Shown one piece after another: positions 1-8,210 of a DNA stretch of 64,000 nt. Below the pieces are notes generated by a model, which worked only from the letters and a program-made list of their open reading frames with translations, was not told the origin of the DNA and did no database searches. The translations under genes were made by a program, and so were the position numbers. The stretch spans positions 248,001 through 312,000 of the forward strand of contig NZ_CP014545.1 in assembly GCF_001586275.1 (NCBI RefSeq). Reading direction: 5' to 3'. The DNA comes from Sphingorhabdus sp. M41 (GTDB lineage: Bacteria > Pseudomonadota > Alphaproteobacteria > Sphingomonadales > Sphingomonadaceae). The number at the start of each line of letters is the position of its first letter. The stretch's first letter is position 1.

Positions 1-621
1 GCGCTGCTGACCACGTTCAACGATGTCGACATGACTGCGGTGATCGAAACACGCAGCAAATATAAGGAGCTGTTCGCCAAGAAACATGGCGTGAAGCTCG
101 GCTTCATGGGCTTTTTTGTCAAAGCGGCCTGCATGGCGCTGAAAGACGTGCCTTCGGTCAATGCGCAGATTGACGGCGAGGAAATCGTCTATCACGACTA
201 TGCCGATATTTCGGTCGCGGTGAGCGCGCCCAATGGTCTGGTCGTACCGGTCATCCGCAACGCCGAGACAATGAGCTTTGCCGATGTCGAGAATACGATC
301 GGCGATTTCGGCAAGCGGGCCAAGGACGGCAGCCTGACCATGGCGGACATGAAGGGCGGTACCTTCACCATCTCCAACGGTGGTGTGTTCGGCTCGCTGA
401 TGTCGACGCCAATCATCAACCCGCCGCAGTCCGCCGTGCTCGGCCTGCACCGGATCGAGGATCGCGCTGTCGTCGTCGATGGCGAGATTGTCGTTCGTCC
501 GATGATGTATCTGGCGCTGAGCTATGACCATCGCCTGATCGACGGGCGGGAAGCAGTGACCTTCCTGGTGCGAATGAAGGAAGCGATCGAGGATCCGGCG
601 CGGCTTTTGATTGATTTGTAA
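1..621 (+). CDS. sucB: Dihydrolipoyl succinyltransferase, E2 of 2-oxoglutarate dehydrogenase (5' truncated by window edge)
   Basis: This is the C-terminal catalytic domain of the E2 core of 2-oxoglutarate dehydrogenase, which moves succinyl from lipoamide to CoA in the TCA cycle. The frame is open from base 1, so the lipoyl and E1/E3-binding domains lie upstream of the window. The visible 206 residues begin [11 protein letters not shown], typical of SucB rather than the pyruvate enzyme, and end with the catalytic [12 protein letters not shown] segment, whose His and Asp are the active-site pair. The gene is followed by a perfect inverted repeat and then lpdA, the E3 of the same complex, as in many alphaproteobacterial odh clusters. 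Identification is secure; only the 5' end is missing. Confidence 0.95.
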   Translation, partial: ALLTTFNDVDMTAVIETRSKYKELFAKKHGVKLGFMGFFVKAACMALKDVPSVNAQIDGEEIVYHDYADISVAVSAPNGLVVPVIRNAETMSFADVENTIGDFGKRAKDGSLTMADMKGGTFTISNGGVFGSLMSTPIINPPQSAVLGLHRIEDRAVVVDGEIVVRPMMYLALSYDHRLIDGREAVTFLVRMKEAIEDPARLLIDL

Positions 622-638
622 GCAGGCAAACCATTGCT

Positions 639-696
639 CGTCATCCTGAACTTGTTTCAGGATCTCGGGAGGTCCTGAAACAAGTTCAGGATGACG
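639..696. repeat. 24-bp perfect inverted repeat between sucB and lpdA
   Basis: Bases 639-662 are the exact reverse complement of 673-696, leaving a 10-base loop (663-672). The arm contains CCTGAACTTGTTTCAGGA. It is not followed by a T-run on either strand, so it is not a classical intrinsic terminator. The shape resembles repetitive extragenic palindromes that I recall as common in sphingomonad genomes (recollection, not searched). In a sucB-lpdA transcript it would fold into a very stable hairpin that could stabilise the upstream mRNA or lower lpdA expression. No second copy was noticed in this window. Confidence 0.85.
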
Positions 697-712
697 GAAT
701 GAGAGACAGAAT

Positions 713-2119
713 ATGACCGACAATTTCGACTATGATCTTCTGATAATCGGCTCCGGCCCCGGCGGTTATGTCGCGGCGATTCGGGCGGCGCAACTCGGTC
801 TGAAAACGGGCTGCATCGAGAGCCGCGAGACGCTGGGCGGCACCTGCCTCAACGTTGGCTGCATCCCGTCCAAGGCGATGCTGCACGCTTCCGAGCTTTA
901 TCATGAAGCCCATAGTGGCGCGCTGGAGAAATTCGGTGTGAAGCTGACCGGCGCGAAGCTCGATCTGAAGCAGATGCTGGCCGAGAAGGTGAAGGCGGTT
1001 GCGGAGCTGACCGGTGGCATCGAATTCCTGTTCAAGAAGAACAAGGTCGACTGGATCAAGGGCCATGGCGCGTTCGAAGATAGTCACACGGTCACGGTCG
1101 GCGACAAGAGCTATACCGCGAAAAACATCCTGATCGCCACCGGCTCGTCCGTCACTCCGCTGCCCGGCGTCGAAGTCGACAACAGCAAATCCGTCGTGGT
1201 CGACAGCACCGGCGCGCTCGAACTGTCGAAAGTACCCGGTCATCTGGTCGTTATCGGCGGCGGCGTGATCGGGCTGGAACTGGGCTCGGTCTGGCTGCGC
1301 CTCGGCGCGAAAGTGACCGTGGTCGAATATCTCGACCAGATTCTCCCGGGCATGGACGGCGATATCCGCAAGGACGCGAACCGCATGTTCAAGAAACAGG
1401 GCTTTGATATCAGGACCGGGACCAAGGTCACCGGGTGCACGGTCAAGGGCAAGAAAGCGACGCTAACGATGGAACCGGCCAAGGGCGGTGACAGCGAGAC
1501 GCTGGAAGCCGATGTCGTGCTGGTGGCGATCGGCCGCAAGCCGAATATCGACGGTCTTGCGCTGGAGAAGTCCGGTGTGGAAACCAACGGTCGCGGACAG
1601 ATCGAGGTTGGCCATGACTTCCAGACCAAGGTTCCCGGTGTCTATGCCATTGGTGATGTTACTCCCGGTCCGATGCTGGCGCACAAGGCCGAGGATGAGG
1701 GCATTGCCGCGGCCGAATTCATCGCCGGCCAGCAGGGTATCATCAACCACGACCTGATCCCCGGCGTCGTCTATACCTATCCCGAAATTGCCAATATCGG
1801 CAAGACCGAGGAAGAGGTGAAGGACAGCGGCGTCGAATATAAGGTCGGCAAATTCCTGTTCGCTGCCAACAGCCGCGCCAAGACCAATCGCGATACCGAA
1901 GGCTATGTGAAGATCATTGCGGACGCCAAGACCGACCGCGTGCTTGGTGCGCATATCATTTCTTCGCTGGCCGGCACGTTAATCGCGCAGGTCACCCAGG
2001 CGATGGAATTCGGCGCGACCTCGGAAGATATTGCCTATACCTGCCACGCGCATCCGACCCATTCGGAAGCGATCAAGGAAGCGGCGATGGCGGTACAGGG
2101 CAAGCCGATCCACATGTAG
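713..2119 (+). CDS. lpdA: Dihydrolipoyl dehydrogenase (E3)
   Basis: This FAD-dependent homodimer reoxidises dihydrolipoamide with NAD+ for the 2-oxoglutarate and related dehydrogenase complexes. The 468-residue length is normal. An N-terminal FAD dinucleotide motif GSGPGG (about residues 14-19) is followed by the redox-active disulfide in GGTCLNVGCIPSK (C45 and C50). A second dinucleotide fold GGGVIGLELG lies near residue 182, and the C-terminal HPTHSE carries the H447-E452 active-site dyad. The ATG at 713 follows a purine-rich GAGAGACA. The gene sits 91 bases after sucB, behind a strong hairpin. Its TAG stop shares its last base with the GTG of the next gene. Confidence 0.96.
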   Translation: MTDNFDYDLLIIGSGPGGYVAAIRAAQLGLKTGCIESRETLGGTCLNVGCIPSKAMLHASELYHEAHSGALEKFGVKLTGAKLDLKQMLAEKVKAVAELTGGIEFLFKKNKVDWIKGHGAFEDSHTVTVGDKSYTAKNILIATGSSVTPLPGVEVDNSKSVVVDSTGALELSKVPGHLVVIGGGVIGLELGSVWLRLGAKVTVVEYLDQILPGMDGDIRKDANRMFKKQGFDIRTGTKVTGCTVKGKKATLTMEPAKGGDSETLEADVVLVAIGRKPNIDGLALEKSGVETNGRGQIEVGHDFQTKVPGVYAIGDVTPGPMLAHKAEDEGIAAAEFIAGQQGIINHDLIPGVVYTYPEIANIGKTEEEVKDSGVEYKVGKFLFAANSRAKTNRDTEGYVKIIADAKTDRVLGAHIISSLAGTLIAQVTQAMEFGATSEDIAYTCHAHPTHSEAIKEAAMAVQGKPIHM

Positions 2120-2643
2120 TGGCAATACCACCCGCCATAGATCATTTGAGCATTCGCGGACTGATGCAACTTGGCGCGTCTATCGGTGTTGAACTGCGGA
2201 AGCGAAAGATTTGTCGCACCTCCAACAGCCCCATTGGAGATGTGGCAGAATATTTATTCAGCGAAACCTTCGGATGGAACCTAGCGGTCAATTCTAAAGC
2301 GGGCTTTGATGCTATCACCCAAGAAGGCAAAAGGATTCAAATAAAGAGTCGGCGTGTTTGGGCTAAAAATACATCGCGACAGGCCGGGGATATTCGAAAC
2401 TTGAGTCAGCATCTTTTTGACGAGCTGGCAGGCGTGGTTTTCGATGAGAATTATTCAGTGATTCTAGCAATTATCATCCCTCACCATCTCGTGCTGGAGC
2501 AGGCATTGGAAATTACTCATTCAAATAGCCACCGTATTTATCTTCGAGATGATTGGGTAGCGAGAGACGGCGTCAGAGACGTGACTGCGGTCGTCAGGCA
2601 AAAATGGGAACAGTTGAATAGCACGCTTTATGAAACATCATAA
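2119..2643 (+). CDS. Low-GC hypothetical protein with a nuclease-fold-like core (DUF6998-like)
   Basis: I do not recognise a characterised family. The 174-residue product has a central segment GFDAITQEGKRIQIKSRR (about residues 64-81). It resembles the D...(E/Q)xK core of PD-(D/E)xK nuclease folds, with Gln where Glu is usual, and recalls the uncharacterised DUF6998 group. The inferred GTG start overlaps the lpdA stop (TAGTG) and the 3' end overlaps the next gene by 14 bases, so it is probably cotranscribed and translationally coupled. Counted GC over 2161-2580 is 200 of 420 bases (48%), against about 57-58% in sampled lines on either side, which suggests acquisition by transfer. An endonuclease or restriction-related role is speculation. 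Confidence 0.6.
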   Translation: MAIPPAIDHLSIRGLMQLGASIGVELRKRKICRTSNSPIGDVAEYLFSETFGWNLAVNSKAGFDAITQEGKRIQIKSRRVWAKNTSRQAGDIRNLSQHLFDELAGVVFDENYSVILAIIIPHHLVLEQALEITHSNSHRIYLRDDWVARDGVRDVTAVVRQKWEQLNSTLYETS

Positions 2644-3304
2644 ACTCATGCGCTGGCATGTCTGGCTCGGCTGGCTGATCGGGGTGCCGATCATCATCTG
2701 GACGGCGAGCGGATTGTTGATGGTGGTGCAGCCGATCGAAACCGTGCGCGGCAATCATTTGCGGAGCGAGATGCCGGCGCTGGATGCGATAAAGCCGGTG
2801 GCACCCTTGCTCGAGGGGCGTCAGGCGAAGAGCCTGACCCTGCAGCAGAACAGCGCAGGGCCCTTTTGGGTGATTGCCTATGCCGATGGTGGCAAGCGGC
2901 GGGCGGATGCCGAGACCGGTGCCTTGCTGCCGCCGGTTTCGGGCGCTGAGGCCAATCTGCTGGCGAGCGCGGCCCGATCCGACCCGGCAGTGATCCGGTC
3001 CGTTACCTTGTTTGCCGCCGGCCAGGCACCGATGGAACAGCGCAGCGGGCGGCCATCGTGGCAGGTTGTTTTTGACGATGATGCGCGCTTTTATATCGAT
3101 GCGGACAGCGGCGAGTTGCTCGCGGTGCGCACCAAATTCTGGCGGGCCTTCGATTTCATGTGGGGTCTGCATATCATGGATCTGCAGACACGCGAGGACA
3201 CCAGCCACCCGATCTTGATCGGTTCGGCCGCGCTGGCTCTGCTAGGATCGATACTCGGATTTGTGATGCTGTTCACCCGGCGCAGACGAAGGACAACGAC
3301 ATGA
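2630..3304 (+). CDS. PepSY domain-containing membrane protein
   Basis: The 224-residue protein has an N-terminal membrane helix (about residues 10-35), a periplasmic portion with two short PepSY-like beta stretches (one around YADGGKRRADAETG, the other around DDDARFYIDADSGELL), and a C-terminal membrane helix ending in an Arg-rich cytoplasmic tail. Such PepSY-TM proteins are often linked to iron uptake or periplasmic peptidase control, but no specific role can be read here. The ATG at 2630 lies inside the preceding gene; an alternative in-frame ATG lies at 2648. Its stop overlaps the next start as ATGA. Confidence 0.75.
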   Translation: MKHHKLMRWHVWLGWLIGVPIIIWTASGLLMVVQPIETVRGNHLRSEMPALDAIKPVAPLLEGRQAKSLTLQQNSAGPFWVIAYADGGKRRADAETGALLPPVSGAEANLLASAARSDPAVIRSVTLFAAGQAPMEQRSGRPSWQVVFDDDARFYIDADSGELLAVRTKFWRAFDFMWGLHIMDLQTREDTSHPILIGSAALALLGSILGFVMLFTRRRRRTTT

Positions 3305-3933
3305 ATTCGGCCTTTCTGTACAGCGCGCTCGGCTGGCTCGATCTTTTCGGGATAGCGGTATTCGCCATTTCCGGGGCGCTGGTCGCGGCGCGCAACCGGC
3401 AGACTTTGGTGACCTTCGGCTTTTTCGCGCTGGTCACCGGTGTCGGTGGCGGTACCGTCCGCGATCTGCTGATCGGCGCGCCGGTTTTCTGGGTGCAGGA
3501 CGCGCGGGTGCCGATCCTGTGCCTCGGGATCGCCTTGCTGGTTTGGCTGACACCGGTCAAATTCTGGCGACCGGCAGCGGTCGACTGGTTCGACGCGATC
3601 GGGCTGGCGGCCTATTCGGTTTTCGGGGCAGCCAAGGCGCTGCAGCTGGGGATCGATCCCGTCCCGGCTGCGATCATGGGGATCATCACCGCCAGTGTTG
3701 GCGGCGTGATCCGCGATCTGATCTCCGGCGAACCGTCGATCATCGTGCGGCCGGAACTTTATGTGACTGCGGGCGCGCTGGCTGCTTTCGTCTTCGTCTT
3801 GCTGGCGCAAACCGGGATACCGGGCTTCATCGCTGCCCTGATCGCCTTTGTCGCAGGTTTTGCGCTGCGCGCTCTGGCAATTGTCAAAGGCCTGTCGCTG
3901 CCCGCCTATCGCGCCGCCGAAGAGAAGGAATAG
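3301..3933 (+). CDS. Trimeric intracellular cation channel (TRIC/UPF0126) family protein
   Basis: A 210-residue polytopic membrane protein with about seven hydrophobic helices arranged as two related halves. Each half carries a glycine-rich kink motif followed by RDL: GGGTVRDLL (about residues 45-53) and GGVIRDLI (about 137-144), the signature of bacterial TRIC channels (YicG-like). These are monovalent cation channels in structural work on homologues; the physiological role in bacteria is unclear. The ATG at 3301 overlaps the upstream stop (ATGA), so I prefer it to an earlier in-frame start at 3160 that would run through the PepSY gene. The 3' end overlaps the convergent sppA by 28 bases. 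Confidence 0.88.
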   Translation: MNSAFLYSALGWLDLFGIAVFAISGALVAARNRQTLVTFGFFALVTGVGGGTVRDLLIGAPVFWVQDARVPILCLGIALLVWLTPVKFWRPAAVDWFDAIGLAAYSVFGAAKALQLGIDPVPAAIMGIITASVGGVIRDLISGEPSIIVRPELYVTAGALAAFVFVLLAQTGIPGFIAALIAFVAGFALRALAIVKGLSLPAYRAAEEKE

Positions 3934-5801
3934 CTCAGCAGCCGGTCGATCCAGTTTGCTGAAGCATTTGCGTTCCGGGTCACGCCGGTGCTGCATTCGA
4001 GGCACAATGCCTGGACATCTTCGCGTACGAGCAAGCCCTGAGCGGTTGCCAGTGCTTCTCCGAAAATCGCTTTTTGACGCTGTGCGGCCCAGCCGATGAC
4101 GCCGGTTACGGGTGCGCTTTGCTGGCGGACGAAGGGAATGCCTTCAAAGGGAAGCCACGAGAATCTGGGTTGCGGATCGAGATATTGCGGGTGGTAGTCG
4201 CCTTCTGCGAGACCCGCGCGTTTTGCTGCCTCGGCAAGCGCCTCGGTCATCCCGCCAAAGCCGTCGACCAATCCAAGTTGCCGGGCCGTGCCGCCATCCC
4301 AGACGCGGCCCTGTCCGATTGTGTCGACTTCTGCCGGGGTCTTGCCGCGCGCGGTCGCAACCAGTTTGACGAAGTCGCCATAGCTGTCTTCGACACCGGC
4401 CTGCAAAATCGCATTGAGGTCTTCACTGAAGCCGCCGACAAAATTGGGCTCGCCCGATAATGGGGTGGTCTGGACGCCGTCAGCGGTCACGCCCCAATTT
4501 GCCAGTGCTTTTTCAAAGCTGGGCAGAACCGCAAACACGCCAATGGATCCGGTGATTGTATCGGGTTCGGCGAAAATATGGTCGCCCGCCGTAGCAACCC
4601 AATAGCCGCCGCTGGCGGCGACATCGCCCATGGAAATGACGATCGGGAGTTTCTTTTTCCTGGCTTCGAGCAGGGCCAGGCGAATTTCCTCGCTGGCGAA
4701 GGCAGAGCCGCCGGGGGAATCCACCCGGACCACCAGAGCCTTGAGGTCATCCTCATCCAGCGCGGTGTAAATCAGTTCCGCGATCCGTCCGCTGGCGGCC
4801 ATACCCGGACCGGTACTGCCCCCAACAATTTCACCAGCAACGGTGATGACACCGATAGCCGAGCCATTTGAATCAACCGGATGCGCGGCAACGAAATCAT
4901 CATAATCAATGCTCTTGAAACTGTCCGGCGAAGGTTTCTCGTCCGCTCCGACTTGCTCAGCAACAAAACGGTCAAAGGCGGTCTTGTCAGCCAGTTTGTC
5001 GACCAGCTTCTGCTCCATCGCAACGGCTGCAAAATCGCCGCCGGCGGCAGTCACGAACGCGGCGGGATCGTCTGCAAAGGCTTTGACCATTGCTTGTGGT
5101 CGGGCCTTTTTGATTTCGCTGACATAGCTGTCCCAGAGCACGCCGTAGAGCGCCTCGGACGCCTCCCGCGCTGCGGGTGACTGGTCGGCGCGCATATAGG
5201 GCTCAACCGCGCTTTTATAGGTGCCGACGCGGTAGATATTGGCAGTCACGCCAAGCCGGTCGATCAGGCCTTTATAGTAAAGCCGATTGCCGCCAGGGCC
5301 AGCAAAGATCATTCCGCCCATAGGGTCCATCCAGATTTCTGTCGCATGGGCGGCGAGCTGGTAGCTGTCGTCGCTATAGAAGCTTGCAAAAGCGTAGATC
5401 GGTTTGCCCGCCTTCCTAGCCCGAGCGAGCGCTTCCCCGACATCCGTCAGGCTGGTCTGGCCACCGCCGGCGAAGCTGCTGAGATCGAGGACAATGGCTT
5501 TGACCCGGTCATCTTCCACAGTAGCATCAATGGCGTGCACGACGTCTCGCAAGCGATATTCGCGCGGACCGTTGCCCGTATTGCTGGCCAGAAAATCTTC
5601 AAAGGTCGGTGCGGCGGGCTCTTCGACAATCACGCCGTTCAGGTCGAGCAGCAAGGCGCCATCGCGAATGGCGGCGCTATTGGGCTGAGACGACAGCAAG
5701 GCATATAGCGCGCCGAAAAACAGCAACATGGCGATCAGCACCATGCCATCCTTGATTGCGACCAAAAATCGCCAAGCTGCTCGCGCAAATTGCATATTCA
5801 T
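3906..5801 (-). CDS. sppA: Signal peptide peptidase SppA, 67K type
   Basis: This inner-membrane serine protease (S49 family) degrades cleaved signal peptides. At 631 residues it is the long, duplicated form. An N-terminal membrane anchor (about 12-37) is followed by two S49 domains. The general-base lysine is K196 in VGTYKSAVEP, and the nucleophile is S397 in MGDVAASGGYW. This matches the known lysine-serine dyad split across the two halves, with about 200 residues between them. The conserved DSPGGSAFASEE loop is at 361-372. The ATG pair at 5801 and 5795 follows AGGAAT. It lies 51 bases downstream of nrsF on the same strand and could be read through from that operon, but has no known functional link to it. 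Confidence 0.93.
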   Translation of the reverse strand: MNMQFARAAWRFLVAIKDGMVLIAMLLFFGALYALLSSQPNSAAIRDGALLLDLNGVIVEEPAAPTFEDFLASNTGNGPREYRLRDVVHAIDATVEDDRVKAIVLDLSSFAGGGQTSLTDVGEALARARKAGKPIYAFASFYSDDSYQLAAHATEIWMDPMGGMIFAGPGGNRLYYKGLIDRLGVTANIYRVGTYKSAVEPYMRADQSPAAREASEALYGVLWDSYVSEIKKARPQAMVKAFADDPAAFVTAAGGDFAAVAMEQKLVDKLADKTAFDRFVAEQVGADEKPSPDSFKSIDYDDFVAAHPVDSNGSAIGVITVAGEIVGGSTGPGMAASGRIAELIYTALDEDDLKALVVRVDSPGGSAFASEEIRLALLEARKKKLPIVISMGDVAASGGYWVATAGDHIFAEPDTITGSIGVFAVLPSFEKALANWGVTADGVQTTPLSGEPNFVGGFSEDLNAILQAGVEDSYGDFVKLVATARGKTPAEVDTIGQGRVWDGGTARQLGLVDGFGGMTEALAEAAKRAGLAEGDYHPQYLDPQPRFSWLPFEGIPFVRQQSAPVTGVIGWAAQRQKAIFGEALATAQGLLVREDVQALCLECSTGVTRNANASANWIDRLLSYSFSSAAR

Positions 5802-5852
5802 ATTCCTGTTTAGACCGGATGGACCCTTTCTATATGGGATTGGCCCGGGATA

Positions 5853-6491
5853 TTACCAGCGGATAAGAGGGGGAACCAGCAACCGGCCGACAATTGCGCA
5901 TAATGCGACCGCCAGAGAGTACCAGAGCCCGATATAGAATATGCTGTTGAACGGGCAGTGCAGGCTGTAGGCCGCAGCACCCAAAGCGCCGGAAGACATG
6001 CCGACGAGCCAGCCGGCGCGTTCCAGCGCAACCGGCGCGCCACGGCGGAGCCAAAGAACTTGTGCCGCTGCTATGCAAAGGCCCCCCAACATGCTGACTG
6101 CAAGACATTCAAGGCCATAGCGAGGGACCAATATTGTCATATTATCGGGCATGGTCATCATCGCCATGACAGCGGCGGTGACCGGAAACAGCAAGGCGGC
6201 AGCCAAGGCCCATATCCAACCCTTGAAGCTGCTGCCGACGGCCGGCTGGCTCATCGCGATAACCGCATAGCTGCTGGTCAGGCCCAGCAGCAGCAGGGCC
6301 CCGCCCCGCAGAAAGAACATCGGATGCGGCATTCCCATCAGGATGTCCCCGCGAACGCCGGCGATCATGGCGACCAGCACCGTAAGGATAGTTGCAATGG
6401 CCAGCGTAAACGCAAGGCCGTTGCGGTTTTTCAACGGCTTCACCGGCGTCAAATCTTCGACGAGACGATCTATCATCATGTCCGACATCAT
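5853..6491 (-). CDS. nrsF: NrsF (DUF1109) anti-sigma factor for SigF
   Basis: A 212-residue protein with about six membrane helices, the shape of the DUF1109/NrsF membrane anti-sigma factors that hold ECF sigma factor SigF inactive until heavy-metal or oxidative stress. Cysteines are C129, C138, C179 and C198. C129 and C179 are 50 residues apart, the same spacing as the C131/C181 pair I recall as needed for sensing in Caulobacter NrsF. It lies 16 bases after the sigF stop on the same strand, the usual sigma/anti-sigma order. The start is ATG 6491; ATG at 6479 is an alternative. A second identity is unlikely given the neighbour. Confidence 0.88.
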   Translation of the reverse strand: MMSDMMIDRLVEDLTPVKPLKNRNGLAFTLAIATILTVLVAMIAGVRGDILMGMPHPMFFLRGGALLLLGLTSSYAVIAMSQPAVGSSFKGWIWALAAALLFPVTAAVMAMMTMPDNMTILVPRYGLECLAVSMLGGLCIAAAQVLWLRRGAPVALERAGWLVGMSSGALGAAAYSLHCPFNSIFYIGLWYSLAVALCAIVGRLLVPPLIRW

Positions 6492-6507
6492 ATATACTCT
6501 TTTACTG

Positions 6508-7032
6508 TCATTCTGTTTCGACCATCGCGGAAAGCTTTTTCAGCCCCCGGTGGATATTCACTTTGACCAGCGATTCCGATTGCCCGGTCATCGCGGCCGC
6601 CTCGGTGATGCTGAGGCCTTCAATCTTGACCAGGTTGATCACTTCAGCCTGTTTGGGCGAGATCAGGCCAAGCAGCCGTTCGAGACTGACCTTGGCGGTT
6701 ACCGTTTCGTCCTGCGGATCGGCGACCATTTCTTCGTAAAGCTGTTCATGTTCGTGCCGGTAAATCTTCCGCAGACTGTCGATCCAGCGGTAGCGGCCAA
6801 TCGCTGCGAGCCAGGGCAGAAACGCCCTTGCCGGATCATAGCTCGCCCGCTTGCGGTGGAGCGAGATCAGGGTTTCCTGCACCAGATCATCAATCGCCGC
6901 AGGATTTATCTTGCGGGCATAATAGCGCCGCAGCCATTTTTCGCATTCGGTGAGCAGGCTGGAATAGCATTGCTTGTCGCCGCCTTGCGCCTTGACCATC
7001 AAAAGTCGCATGGTTTCCTCATTGGCGATCAT
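6508..7032 (-). CDS. sigF: ECF RNA polymerase sigma factor SigF
   Basis: At 174 residues this is a minimal ECF sigma factor. Region 2 covers about residues 15-90, with DDLVQETLISLHRKRASYDP around the core-binding and -10 recognition part. Region 4 covers about 115-170, with the helix-turn-helix SITEAAAMTGQSESLVKVNI for -35 binding. It is followed by the NrsF-type anti-sigma gene and preceded by the bufferin genes, the arrangement known for alphaproteobacterial SigF. Two exact copies of the Caulobacter SigF promoter consensus occur in this operon, one of them upstream of doxX-sigF-nrsF, implying positive autoregulation (inference). The start at 7032 is 4 bases beyond the doxX stop. Confidence 0.92.
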   Translation of the reverse strand: MIANEETMRLLMVKAQGGDKQCYSSLLTECEKWLRRYYARKINPAAIDDLVQETLISLHRKRASYDPARAFLPWLAAIGRYRWIDSLRKIYRHEHEQLYEEMVADPQDETVTAKVSLERLLGLISPKQAEVINLVKIEGLSITEAAAMTGQSESLVKVNIHRGLKKLSAMVETE

Positions 7033-7036
7033 CGGG

Positions 7037-7477
7037 TCAGCCGAACTTGTGACCGGTCAGCCGGTCGAGCGAGAAGATTCCGCCGCCGCGTACGATCAAT
7101 ATGCCGGCCAGCGCCACCCATAGAATATGCACCTGCCACCAGGCCTCGGGATAGACGAAAAACTGGATCACCAGGGTCATGACCAGAAGGCCCGCGGCCC
7201 CGATGCGGGTGAACAGGCCCAGCACGACGAGGATCGGGAGAAAATGCTCGGCATAAGTGGCCAATAATCCGGTGATTTCCGGCCAAGGCATGCCATATTC
7301 TTCGCGGAACAGAAGGACTGTGGTGTCGCTCATCTGCAGCCAGCTGCCGTCCTCGACCTTGGTGCGGGCCGAGCGCCAGAAAATGCCGGCGAGGGCTATG
7401 CGGGTGAACAGAAGGGCGATTCCCTCCGGCACGGAAGCGCTCACCAGGCGCACTATTTTCCTGACCATGGACTTCAT
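7037..7477 (-). CDS. DoxX family membrane protein (bufferin operon)
   Basis: A 146-residue DoxX-type protein with four hydrophobic helices, including the family-typical first-helix RIALAGIFWRSARTKVEDG and a second helix starting FLPILVVLGLFTRIGAAG. DoxX proteins often accompany bufferin (bufABC) genes, where a redox or quinone-linked role is proposed but unproven. It begins one base after bufC and ends 4 bases before sigF, so it is clearly part of the same transcript. An internal SigF-type promoter 83 bases upstream of its start could also drive it independently of bufABC. Confidence 0.85.
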   Translation of the reverse strand: MKSMVRKIVRLVSASVPEGIALLFTRIALAGIFWRSARTKVEDGSWLQMSDTTVLLFREEYGMPWPEITGLLATYAEHFLPILVVLGLFTRIGAAGLLVMTLVIQFFVYPEAWWQVHILWVALAGILIVRGGGIFSLDRLTGHKFG

Positions 7478-7478
7478 A

Positions 7479-8210
7479 TCATATTTCCTCGGCTGACTTC
7501 AGTGCCCCGGCCTGGATCAGCTTGACAATATGCTGCATTGCCGTGGCTTCATCACTCAGTTCGAGAGCATGTTCCAAAAGGTTACCCATGGTCGCGCTTT
7601 CGGGAAGTTTTTCGGCAATAGCCTGTTCGGTCGCGGTCAGCGGATGGAATAATATCTGCGCATTCGGTCGGGCGATCATCAATGCGCGCGGGTCTGTGCC
7701 GGCCAGCTCCGGCAGCGCCGATGACAGGGGGGCGGTAAGGCCGATCAGGCGAATCGCCGGGTGGGTGACAACAGGGAAAGCCAGCAGATCGGCTTCGGCG
7801 AGCGTGGCGATATCGGTCAGGGCGACGGGCGCGGCTTCGGCGCTGCGATAGCTTTCCAGCCAGGCCCATTCGATCCGGGCTAGATCGATTTCCGTGCCGC
7901 CATATTCCCGCTCGCCCAGAAAATTGGCGAAGTCGACCCCGATATGGTTCAGGTCGCTGGCCATGATGCTATCCTGCTCGACATAGGCGCGGGAAAGGCT
8001 GTGAAAAGCCTCATGGCCCATATGCTCATGCAACCGGGGATAGCAGTCTTCCAGCGCCACCAGCCGGGCGTGGGAAATTGTATTGGCGTGGGCCTTCAGC
8101 CCCAGCAATGCGCGCGCCTTGTCCTGAGCGAACAGGTCATCGGGAAAATGGGCCGGGCCTTTTTGCAGGCAGGCGATGAAGCGAGACTGGCCTTCAGCGA
8201 GCGAGGGCAT
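7479..8210 (-). CDS. bufC: BufC/HvfC-like DUF2063 protein, partner of the DUF692 enzyme
   Basis: A 243-residue protein with the DUF2063 N-terminal domain (about residues 5-95, including LLGLKAHANTISHARLVALEDCYPRLHEHMG), followed by a less conserved C-terminal domain. In bufferin and related MNIO systems the equivalent protein binds the precursor peptide and presents it to the DUF692 enzyme. It overlaps bufB by 17 bases, which suggests coupled translation and supports a physical partnership. The 3' part of the gene carries an exact SigF promoter match (7560-7585), written partly with less-favoured Leu codons CTT and TTG. Function is assigned from family and context. Confidence 0.85.
   Translation of the reverse strand: MPSLAEGQSRFIACLQKGPAHFPDDLFAQDKARALLGLKAHANTISHARLVALEDCYPRLHEHMGHEAFHSLSRAYVEQDSIMASDLNHIGVDFANFLGEREYGGTEIDLARIEWAWLESYRSAEAAPVALTDIATLAEADLLAFPVVTHPAIRLIGLTAPLSSALPELAGTDPRALMIARPNAQILFHPLTATEQAIAEKLPESATMGNLLEHALELSDEATAMQHIVKLIQAGALKSAEEI
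7560..7585 (-). promoter_or_regulatory. Internal SigF-type promoter inside bufC, upstream of doxX-sigF-nrsF
   Basis: On the minus strand, GTAACC (7585-7580) is followed by exactly 16 bases and CGAA (7563-7560). This equals the GTAACC-N16-CGAA consensus reported for Caulobacter SigF. The -10 element is 83 bases upstream of the doxX start codon, so transcription would begin within bufC and carry doxX, sigF and nrsF. A fixed 10-base match is expected about 0.12 times in both strands of 64 kb, so a second one in the same operon is unlikely by chance. It overlaps coding sequence, so function remains inferred. Confidence 0.6.
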
